Source of the DNA: Streptomyces melanogenes
GTDB lineage: Bacteria; Actinomycetota; Actinomycetes; Streptomycetales; Streptomycetaceae
Reading direction: 5' to 3'
DNA length: 64,000 nucleotides
NCBI RefSeq assembly: GCF_014649795.1
Contig: NZ_BMTS01000017.1
Span: 82,858 to 146,857 of the forward strand
The notes under the pieces are model-generated. The model was not told where the DNA came from, made no database searches, and worked only from the letters and a program-made list of their open reading frames with translations. Positions 7,521 through 16,610 of this stretch are shown in pieces; position 1 is the stretch's first letter, and the number at the start of each line of letters is the position of its first letter. The translations under genes and the position numbers were made by a program.

Positions 7521-8337
7521 ATGAAATCCCTCCGTACCGTCGCGCTCGCGACCGCCACCGCCCTCTGCTGCGCCCTCACCTCCGCAGCCGTGGCCGAACC
7601 GGCCGCCACGCAGGCGCGGGCTCCCCACAGCATCGTCACGGGCGCCCGCGTGACCGTGGCCCCCCCCCACACACGGCGAGCACGACGTCCCCTGCCAGGG
7701 AGGTCAGGTTCCCTCCGGAGGGGGCGTGCAGACCAGCGGCAACGGGGTGTTCGTGACCGCCACATGGCCCAGCGGGATCAGCTGGGTCGCCGACGTCTAC
7801 AACGAAACCAACGTCCCACAGACATACACCCCCGTGGCGATCTGCACCTCCCAGCCGCACACGACCCGGCACGGCGACATGGTGAACGTGCCACCCGGGG
7901 AGACGGCGATCGTCCGCGCGACCTGCGACCCGGGCCAGGTGGTCACCGGCGGCGGACCGGACGCCGGCTCCAGGAACACAGGGTCCGACCACGGGCAGTC
8001 CTACATCAGCCAGTCGTCCGACATCGGCCAACAATGGGTCGGGCGGGTCACCAACCACGGCCTCGGCGCCACCATTTTGCAGACCTGGGTACGGTGCGCC
8101 AACACGCCCCACACCGCCTACGCCAGCGGAGCGACCAGGCTGGCGCAAGGCGCCACCGGAACCGCCCACATCGACTGCCGTCCCGGCGAAGTGCCGACCG
8201 GAGGCGGCGGACTGGGAAACCCGGCGGTCGATTTCAACGAGTCCTACCCGACGACCACGGGGTGGACCATGCGAGCCACCAACCACGGCTCCATCCCACT
8301 GGACCTGTTTGCCCGGGTGACCTGCACGACACCCTGA
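7521..8337 (+). pseudogene. Secreted triple-repeat protein, frameshifted at a 9-C tract
   Basis: The signal peptide (MKSLRTVALATATALCCALT...AVA) is read in one frame from 7521. The body is read in the +1 frame, starting THGEHDVPCQGGQVPSGGG and ending at 8337. The switch falls in nine consecutive C residues at 7660-7668; with eight C residues a single frame of about 271 residues results. The mature protein holds three units marked by C-x2-G-x-V-x-(S/T)-GGG: CQGGQVPSGGG, CDPGQVVTGGG and CRPGEVPTGGG. I know no function for this exported family. Either the tract is a sequencing or assembly miscall, or it is a true slippage site that turns the gene off. Confidence 0.75.
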
Positions 8338-8361
8338 CCTGCCCGTACGACACCACGGCCG

Positions 8362-8386
8362 CGGGGTTGGGCATCGCCCGACCCCG
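8362..8386. terminator. Hairpin terminator between convergent genes
   Basis: CGGGGTTGGGC pairs with GCCCGACCCCG (one G-T pair) around an ATC loop. It lies between the plus-strand stop at 8337 and the minus-strand stop at 8435 and could serve both genes. Confidence 0.65.
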
Positions 8387-8434
8387 TGGACCTGTTCGCC
8401 CGGACCAACACGGCCTGATCCCGGACGGGCCGCC

Positions 8435-9133
8435 TCACACGTGCTTGAGCGCCTCCCGGACGGACAGCGGGGACAGCCTCCCCCGCTCGCCTTCGACGAA
8501 GGCACGCACCGCTCCGGGATCGGTCTTGCCGTACTCCCGCAAGGCCCAGCCGATCGCCTTACGGATGAAGAAGTCCGGGTGCCCGCTCTGGCGCAGACAG
8601 TAGGAGAAGAGCCGGTCTGTATCGGTGTTCTCCTTGTACCGCAGCTGGTGCAGCAGCGCGGTACGGGCGACCCACAGGTCCTCGTCCTCGATCCACTCGT
8701 CCATGACCGCGGCCAGACTCCTCTCGGCAGCGACCAGCGGTCCCACCACGTGCGCGGCGAGATGATCGACGGTGTCCCACCACGACACGCTCTCCACCAG
8801 ATACCGCGCCACCGGAACGAACGCGGCCGAACACTGCGCCACATACCGCCGCGCATAGTCGACGGCGAAGTAGTGGTACTCGCGCTCCTCCAGCCGCCAA
8901 CACCGCAGCACCACCGCAACGACATCCCGCTCGCCGGGCTGTTCCAGCCCGTCGAGCACCACCCGGGACAACGCCCGCCGCTGAGGTGTCCGGATCCCCA
9001 GGTAGGGCGCGACACCCTTCATATAGGCGAACATCTCACCGGCCCGGTGCTCATCAGCACCGGTCGGATACACCGTGGTCAGCCTCGCGAGAACGGTGTC
9101 GGCGAGGTCACTGCGCGGAATACGGGGAGCCAC
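8435..9133 (-). CDS. AlkD-type DNA alkylation repair protein
   Basis: A 232-residue, all-helical HEAT-like protein of the DNA-alkylation-repair (AlkD/AlkC) family. AlkD enzymes excise N3- and N7-alkylated purines without flipping the base. Family hallmarks include YMKGVAPYLGIRTPQRRAL near residue 37, REYHYFAVDY, SWWDTVDHLA near 116 (the Trp/Asp surface that contacts the lesion in AlkD), and IRKAIGWALREYGK near 192. It has the usual family length. It lies upstream of a lipoprotein gene on the same strand with 76 bp between them, but no shared function is evident. It acts in the cytoplasm on damaged DNA. Confidence 0.9.
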   Translation of the reverse strand: MAPRIPRSDLADTVLARLTTVYPTGADEHRAGEMFAYMKGVAPYLGIRTPQRRALSRVVLDGLEQPGERDVVAVVLRCWRLEEREYHYFAVDYARRYVAQCSAAFVPVARYLVESVSWWDTVDHLAAHVVGPLVAAERSLAAVMDEWIEDEDLWVARTALLHQLRYKENTDTDRLFSYCLRQSGHPDFFIRKAIGWALREYGKTDPGAVRAFVEGERGRLSPLSVREALKHV

Positions 9134-9209
9134 GAGGACACGCTAATGGCCGGCGCCGTCACCGTCGCGTTCATCGAAGTCAGCAGGACCGGCCGGAGCT
9201 GAGCAAGTC

Positions 9210-9863
9210 CTACTGGGTGACCCGCAGGCTCTTCTTGGCCAGTTCGTAGGCCGGAAGCATTTCCTTGTGCTCGTCGCTGTCCAAGCCGCCCAGGTGCAGG
9301 ACCACCGCACCGCTGGGGGTGATGACGGCCAGGGCGTGCTCCTGCTTCGACTCGTCGAGGAGCTTGCTGTACGTCTCGTAGGCGACCTCGGTGGCGGGCA
9401 GCGAGCCCGCTTTGACCTCCGTGTACGCCGCCTTCCTCGCGTTCTTGTCGGCGGTGACGAACGCCTCCAGGGCCGCGCGGGGGGTGCCGCCCTTGACGGT
9501 GCTGGTCCAGGCGCGCAGGTAGCCGATGTTCCCGGCGGGCTTGGCGTCGATCTCGCAGGCCATGGTGAACGGGCCCTGCTTGGCGAGGGCGTCCAGTGCC
9601 GTGCCGTCGAGCTTGACCGCCTTCGCCTTCCACTTGTCGGCGGTGGTGAAGGCCACGGGCAGCGGGCACGCCGATCCGGCGGCCCCGACCGCGCTGCCGC
9701 CCGCCGCCACCGGAGCGCCCGATGCCTTCTCGGACGCTGTCGAGGACGCCTGCCTGGGCGGCGCCGACGACTTGTCCGAGGACTCCTTCCCTCCACCGCA
9801 CCCCGTCAGCACCACTGCCGCCAACGCGGCCGCGACCGCACCCCGTACCGATATCCGCACCAC
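9210..9863 (-). CDS. Lipoprotein, unknown function
   Basis: A 217-residue lipoprotein. The signal sequence ends in the lipobox VLTGCGGG (Cys at residue 22), then a Ser/Pro-rich linker, then a globular domain from about residue 65 (ACPLPVAFTTADKWKAKAV). Two GTG codons begin the frame behind an AAGGA site. It resembles in layout the larger lipoprotein at 62452-63207 (Cys after the linker, PxGW/KW-type start). These are widespread Streptomyces lipoproteins with no assigned function, held on the outer face of the membrane. Confidence 0.8.
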   Translation of the reverse strand: MVRISVRGAVAAALAAVVLTGCGGGKESSDKSSAPPRQASSTASEKASGAPVAAGGSAVGAAGSACPLPVAFTTADKWKAKAVKLDGTALDALAKQGPFTMACEIDAKPAGNIGYLRAWTSTVKGGTPRAALEAFVTADKNARKAAYTEVKAGSLPATEVAYETYSKLLDESKQEHALAVITPSGAVVLHLGGLDSDEHKEMLPAYELAKKSLRVTQ

Positions 9864-10075
9864 AGGTCCTTCGCCCCCGTATTTCCGAAACGGTCGACTG
9901 ACCGCCTACGGGAGGTTAGCCGACCCCGGGCAAACCGATGTCCCACTTGCCGAGCCGCGCCAGCCGTCCGACCACAAGCAACGCAGTGAGACAGCCCGGA
10001 ATGGCCCGACGGCGAAGCTCCGGACAAAGGGGTTGAGGTATGACCTGGCCGCTCCAAGGAGCCCGTCCCGGGTCC

Positions 10076-10612
10076 CTACCGCTTGGCTGCTACGCCAAGG
10101 CTGTCGCTCCGGTGGATCCACAAGGTCGCCTGGGGGTCCACGTAAGGGGCTCGGTTGCGGGTGGTGTCGTGTGCGCAGCGCAGGCTGACGGTCGTGGGGG
10201 CGGTGCCGGAGAAGGCGCCCTGGACACTGACCGTGGCCGCGTAGACCCCGGAGCCCGCGCCCGTGGTGTTGTTGCCGATCATGGTGGTCGCTCCGCCGAC
10301 GACGGTCTCACCCGCGTACAGCGAGCAGCGGGTGTAGTCGCTGGCTTCCCAGCTGACCAGCGTCGCGTTGGCGGACAGGATCCAGGAGCCGGCGGACACC
10401 GTCTCCGAGACCACCGTGGTGGACACCCCGCCCGAGGCACTGAGCAGCACCGAGGACGACGTCTGTCTGACCACGTCCTGCGAGGTCGTCAGATGCGGCT
10501 GGGCCACCACGGACGTGCTGCCGGTGCCCGCCGAGGCCGAGGCCGTCAGAAGACTGCCGGCCAGTAAGCCGCCGATGCCCAGCACCGTCATCAGCCGCGA
10601 GGACTTCTTCAT
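10076..10612 (-). CDS. Small secreted protein
   Basis: 178 residues, starting MKKSSRLMTVLGIGG at 10612 behind a GGAAGCAGGATC ribosome binding region. A longer frame upstream adds only non-coding sequence. A signal peptide runs to about residue 32 (TASASA). The mature part is a Thr/Ser/Val-rich beta protein with a single Cys pair (RCSLYAG and LRCAHDT) that could form a disulfide. It looks like the small immunoglobulin-like exported proteins common in Streptomyces; function unknown. Divergent from the FAD monooxygenase at 10798. Confidence 0.78.
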   Translation of the reverse strand: MKKSSRLMTVLGIGGLLAGSLLTASASAGTGSTSVVAQPHLTTSQDVVRQTSSSVLLSASGGVSTTVVSETVSAGSWILSANATLVSWEASDYTRCSLYAGETVVGGATTMIGNNTTGAGSGVYAATVSVQGAFSGTAPTTVSLRCAHDTTRNRAPYVDPQATLWIHRSDSLGVAAKR

Positions 10613-10797
10613 GATCCTGCTTCCTTTCGCTTGGAGATCAGCTGTGTGCCGGGCCACAGGATGCCGCGCGGAGAGGGCGGTTGGGCAGGCGGAGTCAGGC
10701 CGATCGGCGAAGGCTGGTTTCCTCCCCTCCCGTACGCCTTCCCTCGCATGCGACGCTGGATTTCGCGTCAGGGGAGCCAGAACGGACGAGATGCGCG

Positions 10798-12209
10798 ATG
10801 ACTCGCAGCAGCGCGGACGGCCATGCGGTGGTGGTGGGTGCCGGCCTGGCCGGTCTGCTGTCCGCCCAGGTACTTGCCCGGCGTTTCGCCCGGGTGACTC
10901 TGGTCGAACGGGACCGGCTGCCGCAGTCCGGCCCGGCATTCCGCCCCGGCGTCCCCCAGTCCCGACATGTACACCTGTTGTGGTCGCGCGGCCTGGACCT
11001 CATCGAGTCCCAACTACCCGGTATCACCGACGACTTACTGGTAGGTGGAGCCCGGCTGCTGCGGGCCCCGGCCGATCTGCGCTGGCTGAGCCTGGTGGAC
11101 TGGTTCGGGCCGATGCCCGGCACGACCCTGCTGGCGGGCAGCCGTGAGCTGATCGAATGGACCGTACGGCAGCGGGTGCTGCGCGAGAAGCGGATCGAGC
11201 CACGCATGGGCACCGAGGCGATCGGACTGCTCGCCGCACCGGGCGACGCGGGTGTGCGCGGCATCAGTGTCCGGCCACGCGGCACACCGAACGACGACCG
11301 CGCCGAACAGCTCACCGCGGACTTCGTCCTCGACGCAAGCGGCCGCACCTCCCGCGCCCCCACCTGGCTCGCCGAACTCGGCTACCCAGCACCGGCCGTC
11401 ACCCGCCGCGACGCACACCTGGCCTACTCCAGCCGCTACTACCGGGCTCCGGCCGACGGAGGGCAGGACCACACCGCGATCTACATCCAGGGCCGCCCCG
11501 ACCTCCCGCGCGCCGCCGCGCTCCTGCCCATCGACGGCGGACGGTGGCTCGTGACGCTCATCGGGATCGGCACGCACGCACCGCCCACTGGTGACGAGGA
11601 GTTCGTGGAGTACGCCCGCACCCTGCGCAGCCCCCTCCTCTACGAGGCCCTGCGCGCGGCGGTACCGCTCTCCTCCGCCAAGGGTTTCCGCGACACGGCG
11701 AACGAGTGGCGCCACTACGAGCGGCTGCGCCGCTGGCCGGACGGCTTCGTCGTGTTGGGCGACGCCGCGTGCCGCTTCAATCCCGTGTACGGGCACGGCA
11801 TGACCGTCGCGGCGCTCGCCACGCACTCTCGGCCCGGGAGACCGAAGGGCGCGACCACCACGGCATCCGCCGGGCAGCACGGCGCATACAGCGCCGCACC
11901 GCCGCCAGCGCTTCGACGGCGTGGGGCATCGCCCTCGGCGGAGACCTGCGCTCGCCGGACACCGAGGGACCACAGCCAGGGCGCTTCGCCACAGTCCTCC
12001 AGCGGTACCTGCCCCACCTCCTCGCGGGAGCCAACAGGGACCCCGTGCTCTCGCACGCGCTCTTCGACGTACTGTCACTGAACGCGACGCCCACCACCCT
12101 GCTCGCTCCCAGCACCGTGATCCGCGTCCTGGGCAAGTGGCGCCTGCCCACGGCCCCTGCCACCGAGCCCTACCCTCCGCACGGCCATTCGGCGCGGGCA
12201 CAGCCGTAG
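10798..12209 (+). pseudogene. FAD-dependent monooxygenase with C-terminal frameshift
   Basis: Starts MTRSSADGHAVVVGAGLAGL with the FAD-binding VGAGLAGL at residues 13-20. DASGRTSRAP and GDAACRFNPVYGHGMTVAAL are the later flavin motifs of this polyketide-type monooxygenase group. After about 11820 the original frame becomes nonsense. The -1 frame then gives the expected family C-terminus, including a GIALGGDLRSPDTEGP motif and LQRYLPHLL, to a stop at 12209. One base is missing near 11818-11826. Rejoined, the protein would be about 470 residues. A TTA codon sits at 11035-11037. It is either a recent pseudogene or a sequencing error. Stop is 11 bp from the convergent phosphatase gene. Confidence 0.8.
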
Positions 12210-12220
12210 CCTTTCGGGGG

Positions 12221-13138
12221 TCAGCCGACGATGTGGAACCGCAGTTTGAACAAGGTGGGCGCATCGAGCCCGAGCCCTTCGGTGAGGAAGCTGCCGAAGC
12301 TTCCGTAGTCGGCCACCGCCTGCGCCCGGAACGCCGCCAGGTAGTTGCTGTGTACCTGGAGCAGGGGGTCGAGCAGATCCGGGTCCTGCATGTACCCCGC
12401 GGCTTTGAGCTGGTTCTTCAGCGCAGTGTCCGATGCCGCACGGAGTTGGTTGCTCAGGAGGTAGTCGCCCTCGGACGTGGAGGCCGGCACGCCGACCGCG
12501 CGCAGGATCGTGTCCGCGAGGATTCCCGTGCGGTCCTTGCCGGACGAGCAGTGGAACATCGTGGGCTTGTTCGCGTTCGCCACGGTACGGATCGCTGCTC
12601 CGAGCGCGGCCCGGTTCGCCGGGTTGGTGACGAAAGCACGGTAGAGCGCTTCCATCCTCGCTTCGGCCTTTCCCCCGCCGAGTTGCTGCTGCTGGTACAC
12701 GGGGTCCTTGCTGCGCACCACCATGCCGATGAACGCGAACAACGACGTGTCGTCGACCGGTTGGGCGATGGAGGTCACGCCGGCCGGAAGCCGGTCGGCT
12801 CCGTCAGCTTGCGTCTCGGGAGCGGTGCGCAGGTCGATCACGCTGCCCAGTCCTAGGCTGGCGAGCGCGCTCACACCCTCGGGCGGCAGCTTCGACAGGG
12901 TCTCCGAGCGGTACAGCACACCCCAGCGGGTGGTCTTGCCGTCGTACGTGCGGTAGCCGCCGACATCCCGGGCGTTGACCGTACCCGGTACCGCCAAGAC
13001 CCGGGAGCTCGTGACCGTGCTGTCGGCAGGGCGGGCGGGGGTCGCGGCCGCGGCTGCCTGCGCCATACCGGACGCCAGGGGCATCACCAGGGCCAGGGCG
13101 AGCACAGACGTGCTGACGGCGCGTCTTATCGGTGCCAC
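12221..13138 (-). CDS. Secreted tyrosine-protein phosphatase (PTP3-type)
   Basis: About 305 residues from a GTG at 13138 behind GGAAGGAGCC. A signal peptide (VAPIRRAVSTSVLALALVMP...) is followed by a NARDVGGYRTYDG motif and the catalytic loop HCSSGKDRTG, with Cys197 and Arg203 of the CX5R signature. This is the tyrosine phosphatase family typified by mycobacterial PtpB-like and IphP-like enzymes, which often act on phosphotyrosine and sometimes on phosphoinositides. The Lys in the loop (GKDRTG) matches the dual-specificity group. The export signal implies action outside the cell. Its substrate is not evident. Confidence 0.87.
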   Translation of the reverse strand: MAPIRRAVSTSVLALALVMPLASGMAQAAAAATPARPADSTVTSSRVLAVPGTVNARDVGGYRTYDGKTTRWGVLYRSETLSKLPPEGVSALASLGLGSVIDLRTAPETQADGADRLPAGVTSIAQPVDDTSLFAFIGMVVRSKDPVYQQQQLGGGKAEARMEALYRAFVTNPANRAALGAAIRTVANANKPTMFHCSSGKDRTGILADTILRAVGVPASTSEGDYLLSNQLRAASDTALKNQLKAAGYMQDPDLLDPLLQVHSNYLAAFRAQAVADYGSFGSFLTEGLGLDAPTLFKLRFHIVG

Positions 13139-13513
13139 GAGGGGGCTCCTTCCATGGGGGAGCCGGGAACGTAGCGCGTGGATCTTGTGCCTGGAAGGCG
13201 CACGCACGAAACAACAGCCCCACCACGCGCTGTGACTATGGAGCGTGCCGTATGTCGGGGAAATCGGGCTCGCCCAGATTCCCGCCACCGACTGGAAACC
13301 CAAGCACCGTCCCGTATCGGCGCGACCGCCATCCGGTACCAGATGCCGATCTGTGCCGGCCGTGCTTCCCTGGAAGAGATTGCCTCAGCGCTATCGATGG
13401 CCCCCCTGTCAGGCTGGAGTCCGTCAGCCACAGTCGCAGAGCCCTGGAGCGGGCCTGCTCGACGAGCCAAGTCTTTCTCACCTCCCTCGCAGAATCACGT
13501 GAGGAGCACTGCC
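13139..13513. other. Divergent intergenic region, no gene seen
   Basis: 375 bp between the phosphatase start and the lectin start. The minus-strand leader can fold GGCTCC with GGAGCC around the phosphatase ribosome binding site, which might limit its translation. The plus-strand end carries GTGAGGAGC before the lectin ATG. Open frames crossing this stretch have no coding character. Promoters for both genes must lie here but I cannot place them. Confidence 0.5.
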
Positions 13514-14092
13514 ATGCGCAGAAACAATCGGACGCGCCGTCTTTTGACGGCCTCGACAGCTCTTGTCGCCGGGGGCATCCTGCTCTGGCCCGATGCCGCG
13601 ATCGCGCGCCCGGCCTCTCCCGATGCCCCGGCAGGGATAACGGGAAACTTCCAGCTCGTCAACGCGGAGACCGGCAAGTGCGCGACAGTTGCGGGCGGCG
13701 TCTCGACCGAAAACAACGTCAGACTCGTCCAGTTCGACTGTGACAGCCACCCTTCGCGCCACTGGTTCATCAGCAACAACAACGGCAACGGCAGACAGTT
13801 CATCAATGGACAGACCCGCAAGTGCGCGACGGTCGCGGGTGGCGTCTCCACCGAAAACAACGTCGAGCTCGTCCAGTTCAACTGTGACACGCATCCCTCC
13901 CGCCGCTGGTTCGTCACCAATGGGGACGGCAGCTCGTACCAGCTCGTGAACGCGCAGACCCGCAAGTGCATGACCGTCGCCGGGGGCGTCTCCACCGACA
14001 ACAACGTCCCGCTCGTGCAATTCACCTGCGACACGCACCCCTCGCGCCGCTGGATCCTACGCCCCTTCACCAGCACGCGCATCGACGAATGA
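13514..14092 (+). CDS. Secreted ricin-type beta-trefoil lectin, three repeats
   Basis: 192 residues. A signal peptide (MRRNNRTRRLLTASTALVAG...) is followed by three nearly identical 48-residue repeats, each containing KC-(A/M)-TVAGGVST-(E/D)-NNV, LVQF-x-C-D and PSR-(H/R)-W. These correspond to the alpha, beta and gamma units of a ricin B beta-trefoil, with the final RRW/RHW in place of the QxW motif. Six cysteines fit one disulfide per repeat. The protein is a lectin domain with no enzyme attached, so it probably binds a carbohydrate outside the cell. Start chosen at the ATG with GAGGAG 8 bases upstream. Confidence 0.85.
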   Translation: MRRNNRTRRLLTASTALVAGGILLWPDAAIARPASPDAPAGITGNFQLVNAETGKCATVAGGVSTENNVRLVQFDCDSHPSRHWFISNNNGNGRQFINGQTRKCATVAGGVSTENNVELVQFNCDTHPSRRWFVTNGDGSSYQLVNAQTRKCMTVAGGVSTDNNVPLVQFTCDTHPSRRWILRPFTSTRIDE

Positions 14093-14251
14093 CGCACCGC
14101 TGACACGCGGGACGCGGGCCGCTCCGACGGCGGGCATTCAGCAGCCCTTAACCCTGGCCATCACACAGCGTCGACAAGGCTTCTCGTGGCCATGGCACCT
14201 TCCACAGACCGAAGCTACCGCCGGGTAGCCAACCTGACCCGAAGGGCCGCT

Positions 14252-15622
14252 GTGAAGCGCACCACCTCCCTGTCCGCCGCCGTGGCCGTCTCCCTCGCCG
14301 CGAGCCTGCTCCTCACCACGGGCACCGCCTCCGCGAAGGAGAAGCCCGCTCCCTCCCACTCCGGGCGTGACCTCTACGGAACCAAGGCTCCGTACACCCC
14401 GCAGGGGAAGCCGGGTCGCTACCAGAGGGCGCCGAAGGGCTTCGTGCCGGTCTTCACCGAGAACGTCGCCCGGCACGGCTCCCGCGCCATGACGGACAGC
14501 GGCGACGGCGACGCCATGCTCGCCGTCCTGGGCAAGGCGAAGAACCAGGGCGCACTCACCCATCTCGGCGCGAAGCTGGACCAGCAGGTGCGGTCGCTGC
14601 TGGCCGCCGCCTCCGCAGTGGGCTACGGCAACCTGTCCGCCCGCGGCGCCGAGGAGCACCGGCAGACCGCCCTGCGCATGGAGCAGCGGCTGCCGAGCTT
14701 GTTCGCGAGCATCGCCGACCGACACGAGCCGATCGTGGTGGAGACGTCGGGTGTTCCGCGTGCGGTGGCGAGCGCCGATGCGTTCACCGGCGGTCTGGCC
14801 TCCGGTGAACCGGCGCTGACCGGACTGATCCAGGCGCCGGTCACCGACAAGAACCTGCTGTACTTCCACAAGCAGCCGCAGAACGCCGACTACCAGGCGT
14901 ATGTGAAGGGCGATCCGGCCCTGACCGCGGTCCTCGCGGGGATCGACGCCGACCCTCGCACCACCGAAGCGGCACACCGCGTCGTCGCGCGCCTGTTGAA
15001 GGACAACTACGCCGCGACGCTGTCCGGGAAGGACCAGGTCTCCTTCGCCCGCTCGCTCTACCAGCTCTACAGCGCGGCGCCCGACCTGGCCGTGGAGGCA
15101 CCGGACGTCGACCTCACCCCCTTCCTGGCCCGCCGCGACGCCCAGTGGTTCGCCTACCTCGACGACGCCGAGGAGTTCTACCAGAAGGGGCCCGCGTTCA
15201 GCGGACGCACCATCACCTACGAGATGGCCGGTGTCCTCCTCGACGACCTGCTGGCCCAGGCCAGGGCCAAGGCCGCAGGCACCAGCGGTACCGGCGCGGT
15301 GCTGCGCTTCACCCACGCCGAGGAGATCGAGCCGCTCGCCGCCCTGATGGGGCTGCCCGGCAGCACCGAGCCCGCCGAGGCCGGGCAGCCGTACACGTAC
15401 GGGAACAACCCGTGGCGTGGCGCGGAGGTCTCGCCGATGGCCGCGAACATCCAGTGGGACCTGTTCGCGAACACGCCCCCCGAGGGGCGGCCGACCGCCT
15501 ATCTGGTGCGCATGCTCTACGACGAGAAGGAGACCGCCTTCAAGCCGTCCTGCAAGCCCGTCGCCAAGGGCAGCTACTTCTACGAGCTCGACGAGCTCCA
15601 GCACTGCCTCGCGCACGGCTGA
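14252..15622 (+). CDS. Secreted histidine phosphatase, MINPP/phytase-like
   Basis: About 456 residues from the GTG at 14252, which gives a clean signal peptide (MKRTTSLSAAVAVSLAASLL when read as Met). An ATG at 14186 would add 22 residues ahead of it. Catalytic motif ARHGSRA places Arg74-His75 as the phosphohistidine site. The proton donor motif is HAE (His355-Glu357) rather than HD. HAE is characteristic of multiple inositol polyphosphate phosphatases, so phytate or inositol phosphates are likely substrates. C-terminal cysteines (PSCKPV, QHCLAHG) may form a disulfide. Exported; probably phosphate scavenging. Next to another exported phosphatase and a lectin. Confidence 0.87.
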   Translation: MKRTTSLSAAVAVSLAASLLLTTGTASAKEKPAPSHSGRDLYGTKAPYTPQGKPGRYQRAPKGFVPVFTENVARHGSRAMTDSGDGDAMLAVLGKAKNQGALTHLGAKLDQQVRSLLAAASAVGYGNLSARGAEEHRQTALRMEQRLPSLFASIADRHEPIVVETSGVPRAVASADAFTGGLASGEPALTGLIQAPVTDKNLLYFHKQPQNADYQAYVKGDPALTAVLAGIDADPRTTEAAHRVVARLLKDNYAATLSGKDQVSFARSLYQLYSAAPDLAVEAPDVDLTPFLARRDAQWFAYLDDAEEFYQKGPAFSGRTITYEMAGVLLDDLLAQARAKAAGTSGTGAVLRFTHAEEIEPLAALMGLPGSTEPAEAGQPYTYGNNPWRGAEVSPMAANIQWDLFANTPPEGRPTAYLVRMLYDEKETAFKPSCKPVAKGSYFYELDELQHCLAHG

Positions 15623-15752
15623 CGCACGCCCTCTGCGAGCCGGGGCCGTGCCGCCGCCTCGCGATCCGGGCCCGGGAATCCGGCGTTCCCCTCCTCCGGG
15701 TGGGTGTGGCAGGGCCACCCGGTCGGCGGTGCCGGCCCGTACGTTGGCAGGC

Positions 15753-16610
15753 ATGGACAAGAACCGGCTGAGCGAGTTCCTGCGGGCCCGGCGCGCGCTG
15801 GTGCGCCCCGAGGACCACGGGATGCCCGCGGGGACACGCCGCACCCCTGGTCTGCGCCGCGAGGAGGTCGCCGTCCTCGCAGGGGTGAGCACCGACTACT
15901 ACGTGCGGTTGGAACAGGGACGCGAACGCAACCCCTCACCCCAAGTCCTCGGGGCATTGGCGGCCGCACTCCTGCTGCAAGACGAGGAGGCCGCCTACCT
16001 GCGCGCCATAGTCGATCCGCCACCGGGTGGGCTTCCCCGGGCCGCGCGGGAGTACGCCGCCCCGCAACTGGTGACCTTGCTGGACACCTGGGCGGACACA
16101 CCGGCCCTGGTCTACGGCCGCCATCTCGGCCTGCTGGCCGTCAACCCCCTGGGCGAGGCGCTGTTCTCCTGGCTCGGCAGCGAGACGAGCCTGATCACCG
16201 CGATGTTCCTCAATCCCGCCGCACGGGATTTCTACCGCGACTGGGCCGTCGTGGCGCAGGGGTGCGTGGCCGCGCTGCGGGCCGCCAATCCCGCCCCGGT
16301 CGATCAGCGGCTGCAGGAGCTGGTGGGTGAACTCTCCGTACGCAACCACGACTTCGCACGCACGTGGGCGCGCCACGAGGTACGGGCCAAGACGGCCTCG
16401 GCCAAACGATTTCACCACCCGCTGGTCGGCGACCTGACGCTGGACTTCGAGACCTTCGCCGTCAACAGCGCGCCCGGCCAGCACTTGGTGGTCTACCGCG
16501 CCGAACCCGGCAGCGCCGCCGACCAGTCGCTGGCCCTGCTGGCCGGCTTCACCCTCACCGAATGCGCAGACCCTCAAGACGAAGGACACCTCCCGCATGA
16601 CCTCCCCTGA
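15753..16610 (+). CDS. XRE-family regulator with MmyB-type ligand domain
   Basis: 285 residues. The N-terminal helix-turn-helix includes RRTPGLRREEVAVLAGVST and YYVRLEQGRERNPS (residues about 27-62). The rest is the MmyB-like PAS-type domain with WADTPALVYGRHLGLLAVNP near residue 110 and HHPLVGDLTLDFETF near 225. Proteins of this type often repress or activate a neighbouring short-chain dehydrogenase. Here the SDR frame starts 14 bp before this gene's stop, so the two are translationally coupled. The partner is decayed, so the present target is uncertain. Confidence 0.88.
   Translation: MDKNRLSEFLRARRALVRPEDHGMPAGTRRTPGLRREEVAVLAGVSTDYYVRLEQGRERNPSPQVLGALAAALLLQDEEAAYLRAIVDPPPGGLPRAAREYAAPQLVTLLDTWADTPALVYGRHLGLLAVNPLGEALFSWLGSETSLITAMFLNPAARDFYRDWAVVAQGCVAALRAANPAPVDQRLQELVGELSVRNHDFARTWARHEVRAKTASAKRFHHPLVGDLTLDFETFAVNSAPGQHLVVYRAEPGSAADQSLALLAGFTLTECADPQDEGHLPHDLP

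Noticed and set aside
14138..15892. 584-codon minus-strand frame opposite the MINPP-like phosphatase
   Set aside because: Antisense shadow without motifs; the plus-strand gene has RHGxR and HAE in proper positions.
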